Part shown: positions 62,127-64,000 of the stretch, piece after piece | Position numbering within the stretch: the first letter of the stretch is position 1 | How the letters are laid out: each line of letters begins with the position of its first letter | Source: Terribacillus sp. DMT04 | Lineage (GTDB): Bacteria > Bacillota > Bacilli > Bacillales > Amphibacillaceae | NCBI RefSeq assembly: GCF_019056395.1 | Contig: NZ_CP077639.1 | Location: forward strand, 1,738,001-1,802,000 | Reading direction: 5' to 3' | Length of the DNA stretch: 64,000 nt | Made by a program: the position numbers and the translations under genes | Notes under the pieces: generated by a model | The model's database searches: none | Told to the model about the DNA's origin: nothing | Seen by the model: only the letters and a program-made list of their open reading frames with translations

Positions 62127-63161
62127 TTAGCGTGTATTCAATACATCTTGAAGATCGTTCATTTCATGCTTCGGCAGTCTTGTCATCAATTGATCAACAA
62201 TATCCTTTGCCTTCGCACCATGGAAAAGAACTTGGTTAATACCTTGCGTAATTGGCATATCCACACCAGCCTGCTGGGCAAGCTCAGCAACGGCTTCTGT
62301 CGTACGCACACCTTCGACAGCCATTCCCATCTGGTCCAATGCCTCATCAAGAGTCATTCCTTTACCAAGCATATTACCGGTGCGCCAGTTGCGGCTGTGC
62401 ACACTTGTGCACGTCACAATCAAATCTCCCATTCCGGATAATCCGATAAATGTAAGCGGATTGGCTCCGAGCTTTGTACCAAGACGCGCAATTTCTGCTA
62501 GTCCGCGCGTGATTAATGCTGCTTTCGCATTATCTCCGTATCCAAGACCATCGGAAATACCTGCGCCTAATGCGATAATATTTTTAAGAGAACCGCCAAA
62601 TTCTACTCCTACCATGTCGGTAATCGTATACACTCTGAAATTCTCATTCATGAAGAGTTCTTGTATCTTCTGCGCTTCTTCCATATCAACAGAAGATGCA
62701 CTAAGCGTCGTTGGCTGCCGTTTGGCAACTTCCTCGGCATGGCTTGGACCAGACAGAACGACAACAGGACGGTGATTCACTTCCTGTAACTCTTCCTCTA
62801 TCATTTCAGATACCCGCTTGCTTGTCTTCGGTTCAATGCCCTTCGTTGCGTGGGCAATAACAGCATCTGCTGGTAGATGGTCAGCAAGCTTTGCTGTCAC
62901 TTCCCGTATTGCTTTCGCAGGAACGACTAAGATAACTGCCGCTGTATCGCGCACAGCCTCCTCCATCGATTCATAAGCAGTAATACCTTCAGGCAGTACA
63001 ATGCCTGGAAGGTATTTCTCATTTTGATGTGATGCGTTCATGCTAGCAACTTGATTAGGATTATGCGACCAGAGCCTCACGTTATGACCATTATCCGCTA
63101 AGACCATGGCAAGGGCAGTTCCCCAGCTGCCTGCTCCGAGTACTGCTATCTGTTTCGGCAT
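62127..63161 (-). CDS. gpsA: glycerol-3-phosphate dehydrogenase [NAD(P)+]
   Basis: 344-aa enzyme making sn-glycerol-3-phosphate, the backbone for phospholipids and teichoic acids. The N-terminal nucleotide fold is IAVLGAGSWGTALAMVLADNG. The catalytic domain has VEFGGSLKNIIALGAGISDGLGYGDNAKAALITRGLAE with the active lysine, and GMGDLIVTCTSVHSRN. GAGGAGG lies 9 bases before the ATG. It follows der, as in B. subtilis. Confidence 0.96.
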   Translation of the reverse strand: MPKQIAVLGAGSWGTALAMVLADNGHNVRLWSHNPNQVASMNASHQNEKYLPGIVLPEGITAYESMEEAVRDTAAVILVVPAKAIREVTAKLADHLPADAVIAHATKGIEPKTSKRVSEMIEEELQEVNHRPVVVLSGPSHAEEVAKRQPTTLSASSVDMEEAQKIQELFMNENFRVYTITDMVGVEFGGSLKNIIALGAGISDGLGYGDNAKAALITRGLAEIARLGTKLGANPLTFIGLSGMGDLIVTCTSVHSRNWRTGNMLGKGMTLDEALDQMGMAVEGVRTTEAVAELAQQAGVDMPITQGINQVLFHGAKAKDIVDQLMTRLPKHEMNDLQDVLNTR

Positions 63162-63182
63162 ACATATCCTCCTCGTTCCTGA

Positions 63183-64000
63183 TTAAGATCTTCTTCTTGG
63201 GAAGATTTTGATTGGCGTTCCTGTGAAACCGAATGCTTCTCTAATTCTATTTTCTAAGAAACGGACATAAGAGAAGTGCATGAGTTCCGGATCGTTTACG
63301 AATACAGCAAAAGCTGGCGGCTTGACGGCTACTTGTGTCGCATAAAGTACTTTCAAGCGCTGGCCTTTATATGTTGGTGCCGGATTCATTGCTAAAGCAT
63401 CCATAATGACATCATTCAGAACGTTTGTCTGAATGCGTTTCGCGTGATTCTCACTCGCTGTTAAAATAGCAGGCATTAGTGTATGAATACGCTTTTTCGT
63501 TTTGGCAGACAAGAAAACAATTGGTGCATAGTCGAGATAAAGGAAGTGCGCTCTGATCTCGTCTGTGAATTCCTTCATTTTCTTTTCATCTGACTCGACT
63601 GTATCCCATTTATTCACAACGATAACAATCGCTTTGCCTGCATCATGTGCATAACCTGCGATTTTTTTATCTTGCTCGATAATGCCTTCTTCTGCATTGA
63701 TTAGCACAAGAACAACATCCGACCGCTCAATTGCCTTCAAAGCTCGCAAAATACTGTATTTCTCGGTCGTTTCATACACTTTTCCTCGTTTACGCATACC
63801 GGCTGTATCGATAATGACAAAGTCCTGGTCTTCACGTGTGAATGTTGAGTCAACTGCATCACGTGTTGTTCCTGCCACGTCACTAACGATTACACGATCT
63901 TGGTTAAGCAATGCATTCACAAGCGATGACTTCCCAACGTTCGGACGTCCGATTAAGCTGAAATGTATGGTTTCTTCATCTTCCACCATTTCAGCGCGTT
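63183..64000 (-). CDS. der: ribosome assembly GTPase Der (EngA), C-terminal part (cut by window end)
   Basis: The reading frame is open to the right edge (codons ...R-A-E precede the internal Met at 63987-63989), so the first GTPase domain lies outside. Visible are the second GTPase domain, with P-loop [16 protein letters not shown], switch [12 protein letters not shown] and the specificity motif VVNKWD, then the C-terminal KH-like domain ([34 protein letters not shown]). Der acts in 50S subunit assembly. The Met at 63989 should not be read as the gene start. Confidence 0.96.
   Translation of the reverse strand, partial: RAEMVEDEETIHFSLIGRPNVGKSSLVNALLNQDRVIVSDVAGTTRDAVDSTFTREDQDFVIIDTAGMRKRGKVYETTEKYSILRALKAIERSDVVLVLINAEEGIIEQDKKIAGYAHDAGKAIVIVVNKWDTVESDEKKMKEFTDEIRAHFLYLDYAPIVFLSAKTKKRIHTLMPAILTASENHAKRIQTNVLNDVIMDALAMNPAPTYKGQRLKVLYATQVAVKPPAFAVFVNDPELMHFSYVRFLENRIREAFGFTGTPIKIFPRRRS

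Overview
The window is chromosomal DNA from a spore-forming, low-to-mid G+C Bacillaceae. The gene order is that of the Bacillus subtilis der-gpsA-spoIVA-hbs-ndk-cheR-aro-ypi-ypj-dapB-cca-panBCD-dinG-asnS-dnaD-ponA-recU-rnpB region, read mostly on the minus strand. Sporulation genes (spoIVA, a SpoVIF-type gene, cotD, sspM, a YjcZ-type peptide) show an endospore former. A complete C30 carotenoid cluster with three CrtN-type oxidases suggests a pigmented, halotolerant relative such as Terribacillus, Halobacillus or Planococcus-like bacteria. The genus is inference only.

Layout. 1-3014: minus-strand unit of a PlsY-type acyltransferase, a GNAT/class-V aminotransferase fusion and a lipoteichoic-acid-synthase-type protein (cut by the window edge). 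3314-6690: DUF72, HD hydrolase, thyA, dfrA, a 35-residue membrane peptide and yozE. 6881-9496 (+): cold-shock gene with a structured leader, queuosine-precursor transporter, RNase H-like protein and a lipoprotein. 9531-14253: M32 carboxypeptidase, rRNA methyltransferase, rnpB, gpsB, ypsA and cotD. 14275-23185: eight-gene carotenoid operon behind a SigB-like promoter. 23211-35405: cdd, yppE, sspM, yppC, recU-ponA, nth-dnaD, asnS, ypmB, ypmA and dinG. 35429-42367: panBCD, birA, cca, bshA, mgsA, dapB and ypjD. 42512-48231: YitT-type and DJ-1/PfpI genes, yugP, a shortened ypjB, ypjA, ypiB and ypiA. 48235-59477: aro/tyr/his supra-operon, merR and DUF2798, cheR, ndk, hepT-menH-hepS and hbs. 59964-64000: spoIVA, SpoVIF-type gene, gpsA and der (cut by the window edge).

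The notable content is what departs from the Bacillus backbone. The carotenoid operon is inserted between cdd and cotD. The trp operon is missing from between aroH and hisC, and mtrAB (TRAP) is missing from between hbs and hepS. qcrABC is missing from between ypiB and ypjA. bshB1, aspB and ypoC are also absent from their usual slots. The fused acyltransferase-aminotransferase next to PlsY and LTA-synthase homologues is the best candidate for an undescribed pathway. The csp leader carries a terminator that an alternative pairing could disrupt. Several sporulation promoters (SigE, SigG, SigK) read almost at consensus.

No tRNA, rRNA, insertion sequence, prophage or CRISPR array was seen. Motif positions were counted by eye, and no database search was possible.
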